NCBI GenBank assembly: GCA_038213005.1
Contig: JBBQTU010000043.1
Coordinates: 1-21,143 of the forward strand
DNA length: 21,143 nucleotides
From: JBBQTU01 sp038213005
GTDB taxonomy: Bacteria > Planctomycetota > Phycisphaerae > Tepidisphaerales > Tepidisphaeraceae
Direction: 5' to 3'
The notes below the pieces were generated by a model. The model was given only the letters and a program-made list of their open reading frames with translations, searched no databases and was not told the origin of the DNA. The position numbers and the translations under genes were made by a program. Positions 6,429-14,836 of the stretch are shown here, one piece after another (the first letter of the stretch is position 1; each line of letters begins with the position of its first letter).

Positions 6429-7532
6429 CTATCGCTGATGCACCGGAACCAGCTTCAGCGGCGCTGAGAGCGTCAGCACCGCCATCGCCGTCGCGTACAT
6501 GCGCCCGGGCTCCTGCCCGTCGCGGCTCTGTGGCCAGCCGCCGTCATCCTGCTGCATGCCCAGCAATTTCTCACTGTTGGCCTTCCATACCGTCTGCCAG
6601 GTGCTCTTGCCGATCTGAAAGGCGGCGTGTGTGGTGTAGTAGAAGCTGTAGTAACAGAATCGACCGTCGGCGTTGATACGATTGGCCGCCAGATACTCCG
6701 ACGCATCGGCCACTTCCTTGCGCCCTGCCGCATCCATCAGGCAGAGGTTCAGGACGCCCACGCCGGTCATGGCCGGGCTGGGATCCTGGTTAGGCTGATA
6801 GCTGAATCCCTTGCGATCCACGCGGTAGCAGCGAAGAACAAATGCCGCCGCGCGGTCGATGGCTTCGCGCGGCACCGCCAGGCCGATGTTGTTGCACGCG
6901 CGCAGTGCCAGCGCGTTCCATCCCGACAGCGACAGATCGCTGTCGCCCGATCCCGGCTCGTAGCGCCAACCACCGGCGAACTCCGACCCCTTTTTCACCT
7001 TCTGTGCCTCCAGGATCACCTTCGCCGCCTTCTCCAGCACCTTGTGCAGTTTCTCCCGCCGAGCCGGATCTCGCTCCACACCATACGCCTCGGCCAGCGT
7101 CATCGTGATGATGCCCTGCCCATACATGCGGCTGCCGTCAGCCCGCCCGACATACCCATCCTCCGGAAACGCCCCAACAATGTAGTCGACCCCGCGGCGC
7201 ACATCCTGCCCGTATTTCCCGTCGCCAGGCACGTGTCCCGACGCCAGAAATGACATCACGCACAGAGATGTAATGGCGATGCGAGGCCCGTCCTTCATGA
7301 ACGACCCGTCGGCATTCTGATTCCGTATCAGGAATTCCAGGCCCCGCGCAATCGCCGTGTCGGTCCGCGGCGACACCTGCTCTTCGGCCGCAACCTCCGC
7401 CGCCCAGGCCGATGGCGGCTGCATCGCGACCATCGGCGCCAGCGTCGCCGCCAGGGCCAGACCGGTGCCCAATACCCTGAGCAGCCCAGCCGCGATCCCG
7501 GCTCTACCACACTTCCTCAGACGCCAGGTCAT
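6429..7532 (-). CDS. Secreted prenyltransferase/squalene-cyclase-fold (alpha/alpha toroid) protein
   Basis: A 367-residue exported protein. Residues 1-44 are a signal peptide (charged start, Leu/Ala core, AWA cleavage site). The rest consists of repeated helical units of the prenyltransferase/squalene-oxidase type: LEFLIRNQNADGSF (65-78), FAGGWRYEPGSGDSDLSLSGWNALAL (about 185-210), the FSYQPNQDPSPAMTGVGV segment (243-260) and LLGMQQDDGGWPQ (323-335). The Q-x-x-DG-x-W/F motifs mark the toroid. DSDLS resembles the position of the cyclase acid motif, but the protein is about half the length of a true squalene-hopene cyclase and is secreted, so a binding or structural role is more likely than terpene cyclisation. 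Its ATG overlaps the stop of the upstream gene (ATGA), and it is the last gene of this minus-strand operon. Confidence 0.82.
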   Translation of the reverse strand: MTWRLRKCGRAGIAAGLLRVLGTGLALAATLAPMVAMQPPSAWAAEVAAEEQVSPRTDTAIARGLEFLIRNQNADGSFMKDGPRIAITSLCVMSFLASGHVPGDGKYGQDVRRGVDYIVGAFPEDGYVGRADGSRMYGQGIITMTLAEAYGVERDPARREKLHKVLEKAAKVILEAQKVKKGSEFAGGWRYEPGSGDSDLSLSGWNALALRACNNIGLAVPREAIDRAAAFVLRCYRVDRKGFSYQPNQDPSPAMTGVGVLNLCLMDAAGRKEVADASEYLAANRINADGRFCYYSFYYTTHAAFQIGKSTWQTVWKANSEKLLGMQQDDGGWPQSRDGQEPGRMYATAMAVLTLSAPLKLVPVHQR

Positions 7533-10500
7533 GGCTTGGCTCCTTCCAGCTTGGCCTTACCGAGCGACTCGAAGTAAATCTGCAGCATCTGGCGGTAACC
7601 GCCCGGGTCTTCCTGCTTATTCGGCGTGGTCAGTTCATCCTTCTCACGCTGCCGCAGCCGACCCCATTCACGCAGCGCCGCAAGGTTGGCTGTCGCCGCG
7701 ACGGCGGCGTTCGATGGGCTCTCGGGGGCGTATACGCTGCTCAGCTCCGGCACCGCTCCCAGGCGAGCCCCCGCCGCCTGGCGAATCGCCTGGTTCCACG
7801 ACTGTGACAACGCCGCCGCCGCCTGCGACTGGGCCTGCCTGGCGCCCCGCACATCCGGCGGATATTCCTGCAAAGCCTTCGCCGCCACCTGCGCATACGA
7901 CTGCGCCGCAAAAAGTGGATCCTGATCCAGCACGACGGCCTGCGCCTTGCGCAATTCCTCCTGCGCCGCCGCGATCGCCTCGCGAGTGCGGGTGAGTTGT
8001 CGTGTTGTTCCCTTCACATCGTTGGCGTCCACGACCTGTTTCAACTCCGCCAGCGCCGGAGCCAGTTTCCCCTGCAGTGCGGCAATCGCCGATTCGGTCT
8101 GCGGGGCATACTCCTGCAGATTCGCCGCCATCACCTTGGGCACCTCTGCCGAGACCGGCGTCGCGGTCTCGGCCGTCCGCTGCTTTGCATCGGCCGCGGC
8201 GACCTGCCCGCGCTCGGCCGCATGCTGCGCCGCCGTCTTCTTCTCGCCCTGTGCCGCTCCAGCCTCCTGCTGCAGCCGGGCAACCTGGTCATTCGCCTGA
8301 AACTGCACGTCGGCCGCCTGTGCCATCTGCTGCAGTTGCTGCGGCATCGCCGCCAGACGTTCCTGGCTCTGTTGGATCGCGGACAGCGCCTCGGCCCGCA
8401 TGTTTCGCTGCACGCCCTTTGCATCGTCAGACTGCTCGTCGGCCTTCTTGATCTCCTGGGCCAATTCCTGCTGACCGACTGCGACATCCGCTGCATTCTT
8501 GCCGGCCGCCTCGTCAAGTTCGGTTGCCAGTTGCGCCTGCTGATCCGCGAGCTTATCAAGCCGCTGCGCCTGACTCATCGCCGAAGCAGCCTCCGTCGCG
8601 TTGCCGGGCGGCGTCTGCATCGTCTTGTCGATCTCCGCGGCCTTGGCATATTCGCCCCTGGCCATCTCGGCGTTGGCCTGCATCGCGGCCTTCTCGCTGG
8701 GCTCCTTCGCCTGCTCGGACTTGGCCGCAGCCGCCGCGTCGGCGTCACCCGCCCACTGCTTCATCTGCTCCCGAGCCCGCGCTGCGGCCTCGGCCACCGC
8801 ACGGTCCTCCGTCGACGGCGTCGGCTGCTGATTCCTCGCCTGCTGCTGGATTGCCGCAAGCGCCGCGGGAAATGCCTTCGCGGCATCGAAAGCAGCCTGT
8901 CGCGCCGGCTCGCTATCCTCGTGCGACATCTGTTCGATGGCCTTGGCAGCGCGCGCTGCCACCTCCATGTCCATCGCGCGATTCAGATCGCCATCGGGAC
9001 GTACCGCTTCGGCCTCCGCCGCCGCGTTGATGCGGCTGTCCAGCCTGCCCGTCCTGTCGATCGGTTGCTCGGGAAGTGTCTCGGCCCAATCCTTCGCCGG
9101 CGGAGTCAGATCCAGCGGCCTGGCCTGCTCGGCGACTTGCTTCGCCTCCGCTACCTTCTGCTCAAACTGCTGCTTCAGATTGGGATCGCCGGGGTTCAGG
9201 CCCACCTGCTTCGCGTCCTGGGCAATCTGCTCCTTCATACGCTGCACCATCTGCTTGGCCAGCTCGTTCTTGCCGTCGGGCTTTACCGCCTGAGCCGCCT
9301 GGGCGTTCTTCATATCCGCCAGCGCTTCGGCAGCCTTTTCGCCCTGCGCCAACACCTTGAGCTGCTGCTGCATCTCCTTGGTCTGCTCGATCCCGCGGGC
9401 AATTCGCCGCTTCGCCGTTTCCTGCCGTTTGGCGTCCTGCTGCAGTTCGCCGCTCAAGCCCCGTGCCTCCGCAGTGCGCGTCTGCGCCTTGTCCACCATC
9501 CCCGCAAGCAGATCCGATGTCTTGGCTTGGGGACTCTGATTCAGCGCCCGCAGCAGGCTCTGTTTCAGCACCGCCGCGTCCTCGCCCGAACTCGCCACAT
9601 TCTGCCTGTAGCGATTGTCCGCCGCCGCGAATGGCTCGCTCTGGTGATCCTTCTGTGCGCCGGCTTCCTCCATCGCCTTGGCCGCCCCTTCGAGATCCAC
9701 CAGCACCTGGTCCGTCATCCTCCTGGCCTGCTCCAGGTCCATCTGCCGCATCTGGGCCGCGGCGTCCACCGACTGCGGAGCGATGAAGATATGCCTCGCC
9801 TGCGTGGTCGCCGACTGTCCCGATGCGTCCGTTGCGCTCAGCGTCACCGTTAGCACGTCGCCGATCTTCACCGCGAACTTCGCCAGGTCCAGGTTGAAGT
9901 TCGCATCCTGCTTCCGCGGGTCGCCTACGATCTTCGCCGGTGAGTCGCTGGCCTTGTCCCCATTCACCTGCACCTGCACATTTAGCCTCGTCACGCCGTA
10001 ATCATCCACCGCCTGGTACTTCAGCGCCGTGATGTCCAGGGGATTCAGGCGCAGGTCCTCCGCCGGCTGCACCAGGCGCACGAACGGCGCGTGATCCGCA
10101 ATGGCGCGGATGGTGCTACTCTCAGGCCCTTCGCCCGACATGTTGCGCATCGACACCATCGCCACGCGGTATGGCTGATCCTTCAGAATCGTCAGGGTCG
10201 CCTGATACACCGTCGGTTCCACCGTCGCCTGCATCGGCAGTTCCTGCCCCTGCGCTTTGAACGTAGCCTGGCGAAGCGGTTCGGTGGTCACGATCGTCAG
10301 CGTCGCCTTGCTCCCCACCGGCGCCTCGATCACCCCGTCGGTGTTGCTCACCGCCAGCGGCGGCCGCTGCGTGTAGGCCGGATACTCATATCGCACACGG
10401 AATTCCGTGATTGCCGGCTTGCGCAGCACGCGCACCGGCGTCGCCTCGGTCACGGCGTCCCCGCCGCTGACAAAAAACCACTGGTCCTTCTGCACTGGCC

Positions 10501-11287
10501 CAAGGCTCAGCGCAAACGTCAGCGGCGCTTTCACCTCCATCGCCTTCTGCACCCAGGTCTTGCCGTCCGTCGACGTGTGCAGCATCACCACCCCATCGCC
10601 CAGCCGCTGCGCTCGCACCGACACCGCAACCGTCTGGCCTTCCATGACGTTCACCTCCGGCCCCAGCGGATCCAGCACCTTCAGTTGCGTCGTCGTCACC
10701 GGCGGAATCTTCGCCCACGGCACTGCGAACCGTGCCAGCAATTGCGGCAGCCCGATAATCGGAATCGCACTCAGCACGATGATCACCAGCGCCAGCCCGC
10801 CCAGGGTCACCAGCCGCCCGCGGATCTGCCGCCAGTTGATCAGCGCCCGCTGCGGCAGCGAGGCAATCCCAGTCGCGACGTCCTGCGCCAGCGCCCCCAG
10901 CATGTCCGCCGATCCGCGCTGATCCGCCGCGCCCAGCAGCCGTGAGCAGACCGTCGCCAGCTTCTCGTCAAACTCGGGCCTCAGCCGCTCGATATCCTCC
11001 GCGGCATTGTTCAGATCAATCTGCTGCTCCATCACCCGGCGCACCGGCCGATACAGCCACGAGCCCAGCCCGACAACCGCCACCCCCAGCAGCAGGCCCC
11101 GCGTTGCACCGGACAGATGCCAGAAGCGATCGACCGTACAGCACGCCAGCGTCCACACCAGCGCCAGCGCCATTGCGATCGATATCGCGCCCAGTAGCGC
11201 CACCCGTCGCCGCGCGCGGATATGGATCAGCAGGTAAGCCTTCACCTCTTGCGGCAACTCGTTGATCGATTTCATGGCTGCTTCCAT
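7529..11287 (-). CDS. DUF4175-like large membrane-anchored coiled-coil protein
   Basis: About 1252 residues. Three hydrophobic helices lie near residues 29-49, 63-79 and 160-180. They are followed by about 340 residues of beta-rich sequence (roughly 200-540) ending in LTVTLSATDASGQS, and then some 700 residues of Ala/Gln/Glu/Lys-rich helix predicted to be coiled coil. The C-terminus PGGYRQMLQIYFESLGK resembles the tail of planctomycetal DUF4175-type proteins. The position between a VWA protein and a toroid protein is the usual one for this family. Function is not established; a scaffold spanning the periplasm is plausible. I chose ATG 11287 because it overlaps the VWA stop as TGATG. ATG 11275, with GGAAG upstream, is an equal alternative; an earlier ATG (11320) would deepen the overlap and looks less likely. 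Confidence 0.75.
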   Translation of the reverse strand: MEAAMKSINELPQEVKAYLLIHIRARRRVALLGAISIAMALALVWTLACCTVDRFWHLSGATRGLLLGVAVVGLGSWLYRPVRRVMEQQIDLNNAAEDIERLRPEFDEKLATVCSRLLGAADQRGSADMLGALAQDVATGIASLPQRALINWRQIRGRLVTLGGLALVIIVLSAIPIIGLPQLLARFAVPWAKIPPVTTTQLKVLDPLGPEVNVMEGQTVAVSVRAQRLGDGVVMLHTSTDGKTWVQKAMEVKAPLTFALSLGPVQKDQWFFVSGGDAVTEATPVRVLRKPAITEFRVRYEYPAYTQRPPLAVSNTDGVIEAPVGSKATLTIVTTEPLRQATFKAQGQELPMQATVEPTVYQATLTILKDQPYRVAMVSMRNMSGEGPESSTIRAIADHAPFVRLVQPAEDLRLNPLDITALKYQAVDDYGVTRLNVQVQVNGDKASDSPAKIVGDPRKQDANFNLDLAKFAVKIGDVLTVTLSATDASGQSATTQARHIFIAPQSVDAAAQMRQMDLEQARRMTDQVLVDLEGAAKAMEEAGAQKDHQSEPFAAADNRYRQNVASSGEDAAVLKQSLLRALNQSPQAKTSDLLAGMVDKAQTRTAEARGLSGELQQDAKRQETAKRRIARGIEQTKEMQQQLKVLAQGEKAAEALADMKNAQAAQAVKPDGKNELAKQMVQRMKEQIAQDAKQVGLNPGDPNLKQQFEQKVAEAKQVAEQARPLDLTPPAKDWAETLPEQPIDRTGRLDSRINAAAEAEAVRPDGDLNRAMDMEVAARAAKAIEQMSHEDSEPARQAAFDAAKAFPAALAAIQQQARNQQPTPSTEDRAVAEAAARAREQMKQWAGDADAAAAAKSEQAKEPSEKAAMQANAEMARGEYAKAAEIDKTMQTPPGNATEAASAMSQAQRLDKLADQQAQLATELDEAAGKNAADVAVGQQELAQEIKKADEQSDDAKGVQRNMRAEALSAIQQSQERLAAMPQQLQQMAQAADVQFQANDQVARLQQEAGAAQGEKKTAAQHAAERGQVAAADAKQRTAETATPVSAEVPKVMAANLQEYAPQTESAIAALQGKLAPALAELKQVVDANDVKGTTRQLTRTREAIAAAQEELRKAQAVVLDQDPLFAAQSYAQVAAKALQEYPPDVRGARQAQSQAAAALSQSWNQAIRQAAGARLGAVPELSSVYAPESPSNAAVAATANLAALREWGRLRQREKDELTTPNKQEDPGGYRQMLQIYFESLGKAKLEGAKP

Positions 11288-13962
11288 CACGGCAGTCCGA
11301 GCCGTTTTCGTATCGCCCATTCTGCGCCCAGGAGCGCCAGAACCAGCAGGAACAATCCCGCTCCATCCCACAATGCAATCTCCACCGTCGCCGACGTTTT
11401 TTCGCGCAACCCCGACAGCCGCCGCGGAAGATCCGGCGCCTCCTCAAGGCTCACTACCGCCCCGCCGGTTGCCCTGGCGATCTGATCCAGCATCTGCATA
11501 TCTGGAGAGAGGTTCGCCAGTTCTCCCTGCTGATCCTGCCCCACCGACAGCGGCAGCCTCAGTGTCTGGGCGCCCTCGCCACCCAGCGCCGCCAACGACG
11601 CCTCCACCTCATACACCCCATCGCTCAGGTCGCGGAGCTGCGCCTCAAAGCGTCCCGGCGAATACTCGCTCAGTGGCACAAGCTGCTCCTGGCGAATCAT
11701 CCGGCCATTCTGGTAAATGCGAAGCTGCCCTTGTGCCGTCGTCGTCGTCGGCAGCCCCGCCAGGTCCACACGCACGCGTGCTCTCACCGGCTCACCCGAC
11801 CCCGCCACAACCCGGTCCAGGTCCATCGCCAGCCGTCCCGCCGTGAGCGCATAAGGCTCTTCCGCCGAGTACCGAATCAGTTGCAGCCACAGGCGATCCT
11901 GATCGCGCTCGCCCACCTTTCGCCGCCACCGCCAGCTCTCGTCCAGCCCCAGGAAGAACACCCGCCCCAGCCCCACCCGGCTCTCGGTCAGCACCGGCAG
12001 GGCCGAGTCTCGCTCCACCAGCAGCGGCCGAATCACGTTGGGCTTCAGCGCCCCCAGCACCATGTAGCGATACACCGCCGGGGCCTGAACCCAGCGGCGG
12101 CGACTGGTTTCCGCGTCATCTGCCAGCCGCATGAAATCCTCGTTCTCAACCGCGCCCGACGGCGTGATGCGAAATGCCGGCTCCGCGCCCGGCCACACCC
12201 GCCACACCGGCCGCTGCCCCGCCCGATACGGCAACAACTCCGCCAGCAGCGGAATCGCCGCATATCCCTCCAGCATCGCCGGGTCCTCCGCCGCCAGCAG
12301 CAGGCTCGTCCCGCTGCGCGTCACCGCCTGGTGAATCTCGTCAATCTGCTCCGGCCGCAGCGCCTTGGTCGGCACGTTAAACAGCAGAATCACATCCTGC
12401 TGCCGAATCTGTTCCGCGCTCAAGTCCAGAACCTTGCCCGGCTCGATGATCCGCTCGGTCATCCTCGCCCACGCCGTCCGCGAGATCGCGTTGCGGATGT
12501 ACTGGTAGTCCCAGTTCGCATAACCGCTGATCGCCAGCACCCGCACCTTGTCCTGATGCACCTTCAGCGGGCGATGCACACTGTTATTCTTGAAACTCGC
12601 CTCGCCCTGCAGTTCCGGTATCGATGCCGTCAGTTCCTGCACCCCCGCCTTGTCCAGTTTCACCTCAAATTCCGCCACCCCCACCGCATCCGCCGCCAGG
12701 TCGATCCGCCGCGACTGCTTCACATCCCCCACCGCCAGCTTCACCTCCAGATCCTTTGCCGCCAGTTTCAGACTCCGCACCCCCACCCGCACCATGATCG
12801 TCTCGCCAACAAACGGGCCCTCCGGCACCGTCAGTGACTCGATCGACAGGTCCCGCAATGAATTCTCCGCCCCCGCCGCCACCGCGAACACCGGAATGCC
12901 CCGCAGGCCCAGTTGCCCCACCGCCGCCACCGCCCCGGCCGACTGCCGCCCATCCGTGAACACCACCGCCGCCTGGATCTGCCGGCCCTTCACCTTGTCG
13001 ATCGCCTCGGCGATGCCACCCACCAGTTCCGTCCGCATCGCGTCCGCCGTCAGCCCCAGTTGCCGTACGGGCTTGCCTTCGCCCCGGAGCGGCAGTGCCC
13101 GAATGCCGCTGCCCAGTTCGAACCCGAACAGCGGCACATCTGCTGGCAAGGCATCCAATAGACCCCGCTGCGGCCCGGTCACCACCTTCTCAACCAGTTC
13201 CAGCCGGCTCCGCGAACCGATCTCCTCGCAGACGCTGCGAACCGACGCCTCCCGATCGTAATACCCCTTGTCCGACTCGCGCTGCAGTTCCACCAGCCGC
13301 TTCTCCGCCCGCCCGATCGTACGCTGCGCCTTACGCGCCCAGCCCCAACGCCCTTTCTCATCAGGCGCGATGCCAATCTCCGCCAGATCTCGCCGCAGTC
13401 CATCATCAAATTGCAGCCCCTCAGTCGCCGCCTTAAGGCCTCCTGCCGTAGCCACCACCTTTTCCATCGATTCCATCAGACGCTTGGTGGCCCGCTCTTC
13501 GCCGCTGCCGCTGAGACGTGAATAGTCCAAATCCCCCATCAGGCGAATCACCTCCTCCGCCTGCGGCTTCAGGGCCTGCAGGATCTCTGTCGCCCGATGC
13601 CCCAGCACCACCCGCCCTCCCGCCCCCGCCGGCAACGCCCCCAGTGCATCCGCCAGAGCCACCTGCTCCCCCACCGGCCGCTGCCGGTCGGCCACCCCCA
13701 TCGACGCCGAACGGTCCACCAATACGATCACCGCCGCCTGCTCATCTGCCGTCCGCGGCCGAATCAGCGTCGGCTTCAGCAGTGAGATCACCAGCAGCAG
13801 CAGCGCCGCCATCCGCATCGCCGGCAACAGCCACTGCCATCGCCGCTGCAGCGTCCGCGTCTGCGGCGGATACAGCCAGATCGTGCAGACCGCTACCACC
13901 ACCCCGACGACGAGCGCCAGGATCGCCAGATCTGCTGAGTTCCAGATAAGCTTTGCCGCCAC
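11287..13962 (-). CDS. VWA-domain and GATase-like membrane protein
   Basis: An 891-residue membrane protein. Two helices (about 11-31 and 45-63) precede a von Willebrand A domain whose MIDAS motif DRSAS is at 83-87. The rest of the VWA fold (AAVVFTDGRQSAG, 331-343) comes only after about 240 residues of largely helical insertion. Beta-rich repeats follow, then a class-I glutamine-amidotransferase-like domain (about 472-580, starting VRVLAISGYANWDYQYIR) and a final helix near 867-883. No catalytic Cys-His-Glu triad is evident, so the GATase-like fold is probably structural. The start is GTG 13962 with a weak ribosome site. The gene is 59 bp downstream of yjbQ and coupled to the next gene by TGATG. 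Such VWA proteins usually accompany MoxR ATPase and DUF58 genes, which are absent here. Confidence 0.85.
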   Translation of the reverse strand: MAAKLIWNSADLAILALVVGVVVAVCTIWLYPPQTRTLQRRWQWLLPAMRMAALLLLVISLLKPTLIRPRTADEQAAVIVLVDRSASMGVADRQRPVGEQVALADALGALPAGAGGRVVLGHRATEILQALKPQAEEVIRLMGDLDYSRLSGSGEERATKRLMESMEKVVATAGGLKAATEGLQFDDGLRRDLAEIGIAPDEKGRWGWARKAQRTIGRAEKRLVELQRESDKGYYDREASVRSVCEEIGSRSRLELVEKVVTGPQRGLLDALPADVPLFGFELGSGIRALPLRGEGKPVRQLGLTADAMRTELVGGIAEAIDKVKGRQIQAAVVFTDGRQSAGAVAAVGQLGLRGIPVFAVAAGAENSLRDLSIESLTVPEGPFVGETIMVRVGVRSLKLAAKDLEVKLAVGDVKQSRRIDLAADAVGVAEFEVKLDKAGVQELTASIPELQGEASFKNNSVHRPLKVHQDKVRVLAISGYANWDYQYIRNAISRTAWARMTERIIEPGKVLDLSAEQIRQQDVILLFNVPTKALRPEQIDEIHQAVTRSGTSLLLAAEDPAMLEGYAAIPLLAELLPYRAGQRPVWRVWPGAEPAFRITPSGAVENEDFMRLADDAETSRRRWVQAPAVYRYMVLGALKPNVIRPLLVERDSALPVLTESRVGLGRVFFLGLDESWRWRRKVGERDQDRLWLQLIRYSAEEPYALTAGRLAMDLDRVVAGSGEPVRARVRVDLAGLPTTTTAQGQLRIYQNGRMIRQEQLVPLSEYSPGRFEAQLRDLSDGVYEVEASLAALGGEGAQTLRLPLSVGQDQQGELANLSPDMQMLDQIARATGGAVVSLEEAPDLPRRLSGLREKTSATVEIALWDGAGLFLLVLALLGAEWAIRKRLGLP

Positions 13963-14021
13963 TTACTGTTATACACCCAGCTTGCCCGTCTGTTTTAGGC
14001 ATCGCGGCAAAATAGGGTGCT

Positions 14022-14468
14022 TTAGGTGACCACCGCCCGCCTCGGCGGAAATGCGTCAAACTCCACCACCTTCAGCCACAACTGCCGCTGCCTCGGCCCA
14101 TCAAACTCGCAGAAATACACCCCCTGCCACGTCCCCAGCGACACATCCCCGTTCTCCACAATCACCGTCAGCAGGTTACCCACGAGCGACGTCTTCACGT
14201 GCGCATCGCTGTTGCCCTCCACATGCTCATAGAACGGCTCCTTGTGCGGCACCAACTGCTCCAGTTTCGCCAGCAGATCCTGCTGCACATCCGGGTCGGC
14301 GTTCTCGTTGATTGTCACCCCCGCCGTCGTATGCGGCGACTGCACCAGGATCATTCCATCCCGAATCCCCAGACTGGCAATGGCATCCCGCAGCCGCGAC
14401 GTGACATCCACCATCTGACACCGCGACCGGGTCGTAATCTGCTCAATCACCATCGGATGCGACTTCAT
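14022..14468 (-). CDS. yjbQ: YjbQ family protein (UPF0047, secondary thiamine-phosphate synthase type)
   Basis: A 148-residue soluble protein covering the whole YjbQ/UPF0047 fold. The diagnostic motifs are intact: HTTAGVTINENADPDV, then HVEGNSDAHVK, then WQGVYFCEFDGPRQRQ near the C-terminus. The conserved histidines are those thought to bind a metal. E. coli YjbQ has weak thiamine-phosphate synthase activity, and the true role of the family is unsettled. AGGAG upstream gives better spacing for ATG 14468 than for the adjacent ATG 14471. It is the first gene of the minus-strand set, 59 bp before the VWA gene, but has no obvious functional link to it. Confidence 0.92.
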   Translation of the reverse strand: MKSHPMVIEQITTRSRCQMVDVTSRLRDAIASLGIRDGMILVQSPHTTAGVTINENADPDVQQDLLAKLEQLVPHKEPFYEHVEGNSDAHVKTSLVGNLLTVIVENGDVSLGTWQGVYFCEFDGPRQRQLWLKVVEFDAFPPRRAVVT

Positions 14469-14471
14469 CAT

Positions 14472-14814
14472 GCTCTCCTCTGTCGATTCACCCCGTTCAT
14501 CCTCATCCTATGCCATGAACCCCCTCATGCGATATCCGGCCCCTCCCACAGTCGACGGGAAACTGCATAGGTAAGCTAGCGCTACAGCGGAAGGTCCCCA
14601 ACGTGGGGCAGGCCGCCTCGGCCGCCCATTTGGTGGCCAGCGGATCACGCTTCAAGATACAGGTGAACCAAGGAAGCGTTTTGGTGCGAGCAGGGGCCGC
14701 TTTGCGCCAATCGCCCCGGCGCGGGTACGAAATGGGCGGCCGAGGCGGCCCGCCCCACTGGAGCGCCGCGTGTCGCCCCCGCGCCCCTTCAACATCACCT
14801 TGACTCCACGCCAA
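14472..14814. other. Divergent intergenic spacer
   Basis: No gene is supported. The spacer between yjbQ (minus) and the second arsR gene (plus) is largely occupied by the palindromic element at 14603-14758. The remaining 14472-14602 should contain the yjbQ promoter, but no convincing -35/-10 pair is visible on the minus strand. Confidence 0.6.
14603..14758. repeat. 156-bp palindromic (BIME-like or MITE-like) element
   Basis: The left arm 14603-14631 and right arm 14730-14758 are 29-bp inverted copies that differ at one base (A at 14610 against the G expected from the right arm). Each arm can also fold alone through GGCCG-CCT-CGGCC flanked by GGGC/GCCC. The 98-bp core holds another perfect 7-bp stem, ACGCTTC (14647-14653) with GAAGCGT (14673-14679). 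There is no ORF and no transposase. Paired inverted hairpins in a divergent spacer resemble a bacterial interspersed palindromic element or a small non-autonomous element, but copy number cannot be judged from one window. Confidence 0.75.
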
Positions 14815-14828
14815 TACTTGGCTAAACT
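14800..14828 (+). promoter_or_regulatory. Predicted promoter of the second arsR gene
   Basis: TTGACT (14800-14805) and TAAACT (14823-14828) are separated by exactly 17 bp. Transcription would begin about 7 nt after the -10 box, near 14835, almost at the ATG (14837), implying a leaderless or nearly leaderless mRNA. No Shine-Dalgarno precedes the ATG, which agrees. Confidence 0.6.
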
Positions 14829-14836
14829 GCCAAGTA
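14815..14836. promoter_or_regulatory. ArsR operator 1 (perfect 22-bp dyad over the -10 box)
   Basis: TACTTGGC (14815-14822) and GCCAAGTA (14829-14836) are perfect inverted 8-bp arms. The 6-bp centre TAAACT is the predicted -10 box, and the dyad ends directly at the start codon. Repressor binding here would block RNA polymerase, the standard autoregulation of ArsR-family genes. A near-copy with the same arm and spacer lengths lies at 15179-15200, which strengthens the assignment. Confidence 0.72.

Noticed and set aside
6429..7532. True squalene-hopene cyclase and hopanoid locus
   Set aside because: The protein is about half the length of such cyclases, has a signal peptide, and no isoprenoid genes are nearby.
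7997..9853. 618-codon plus-strand open frame opposite the coiled-coil gene
   Set aside because: Its translation is Leu/Arg/His-rich low-complexity sequence with no domain; it is the antisense shadow of a high-GC Ala/Gln-rich gene that has clear domain structure and operon overlaps.
11731..12837. 368-codon plus-strand open frame opposite the VWA gene
   Set aside because: Arg/His/Gln/Pro-rich translation typical of an antisense frame; the minus-strand VWA protein is well supported by its MIDAS motif and helices.
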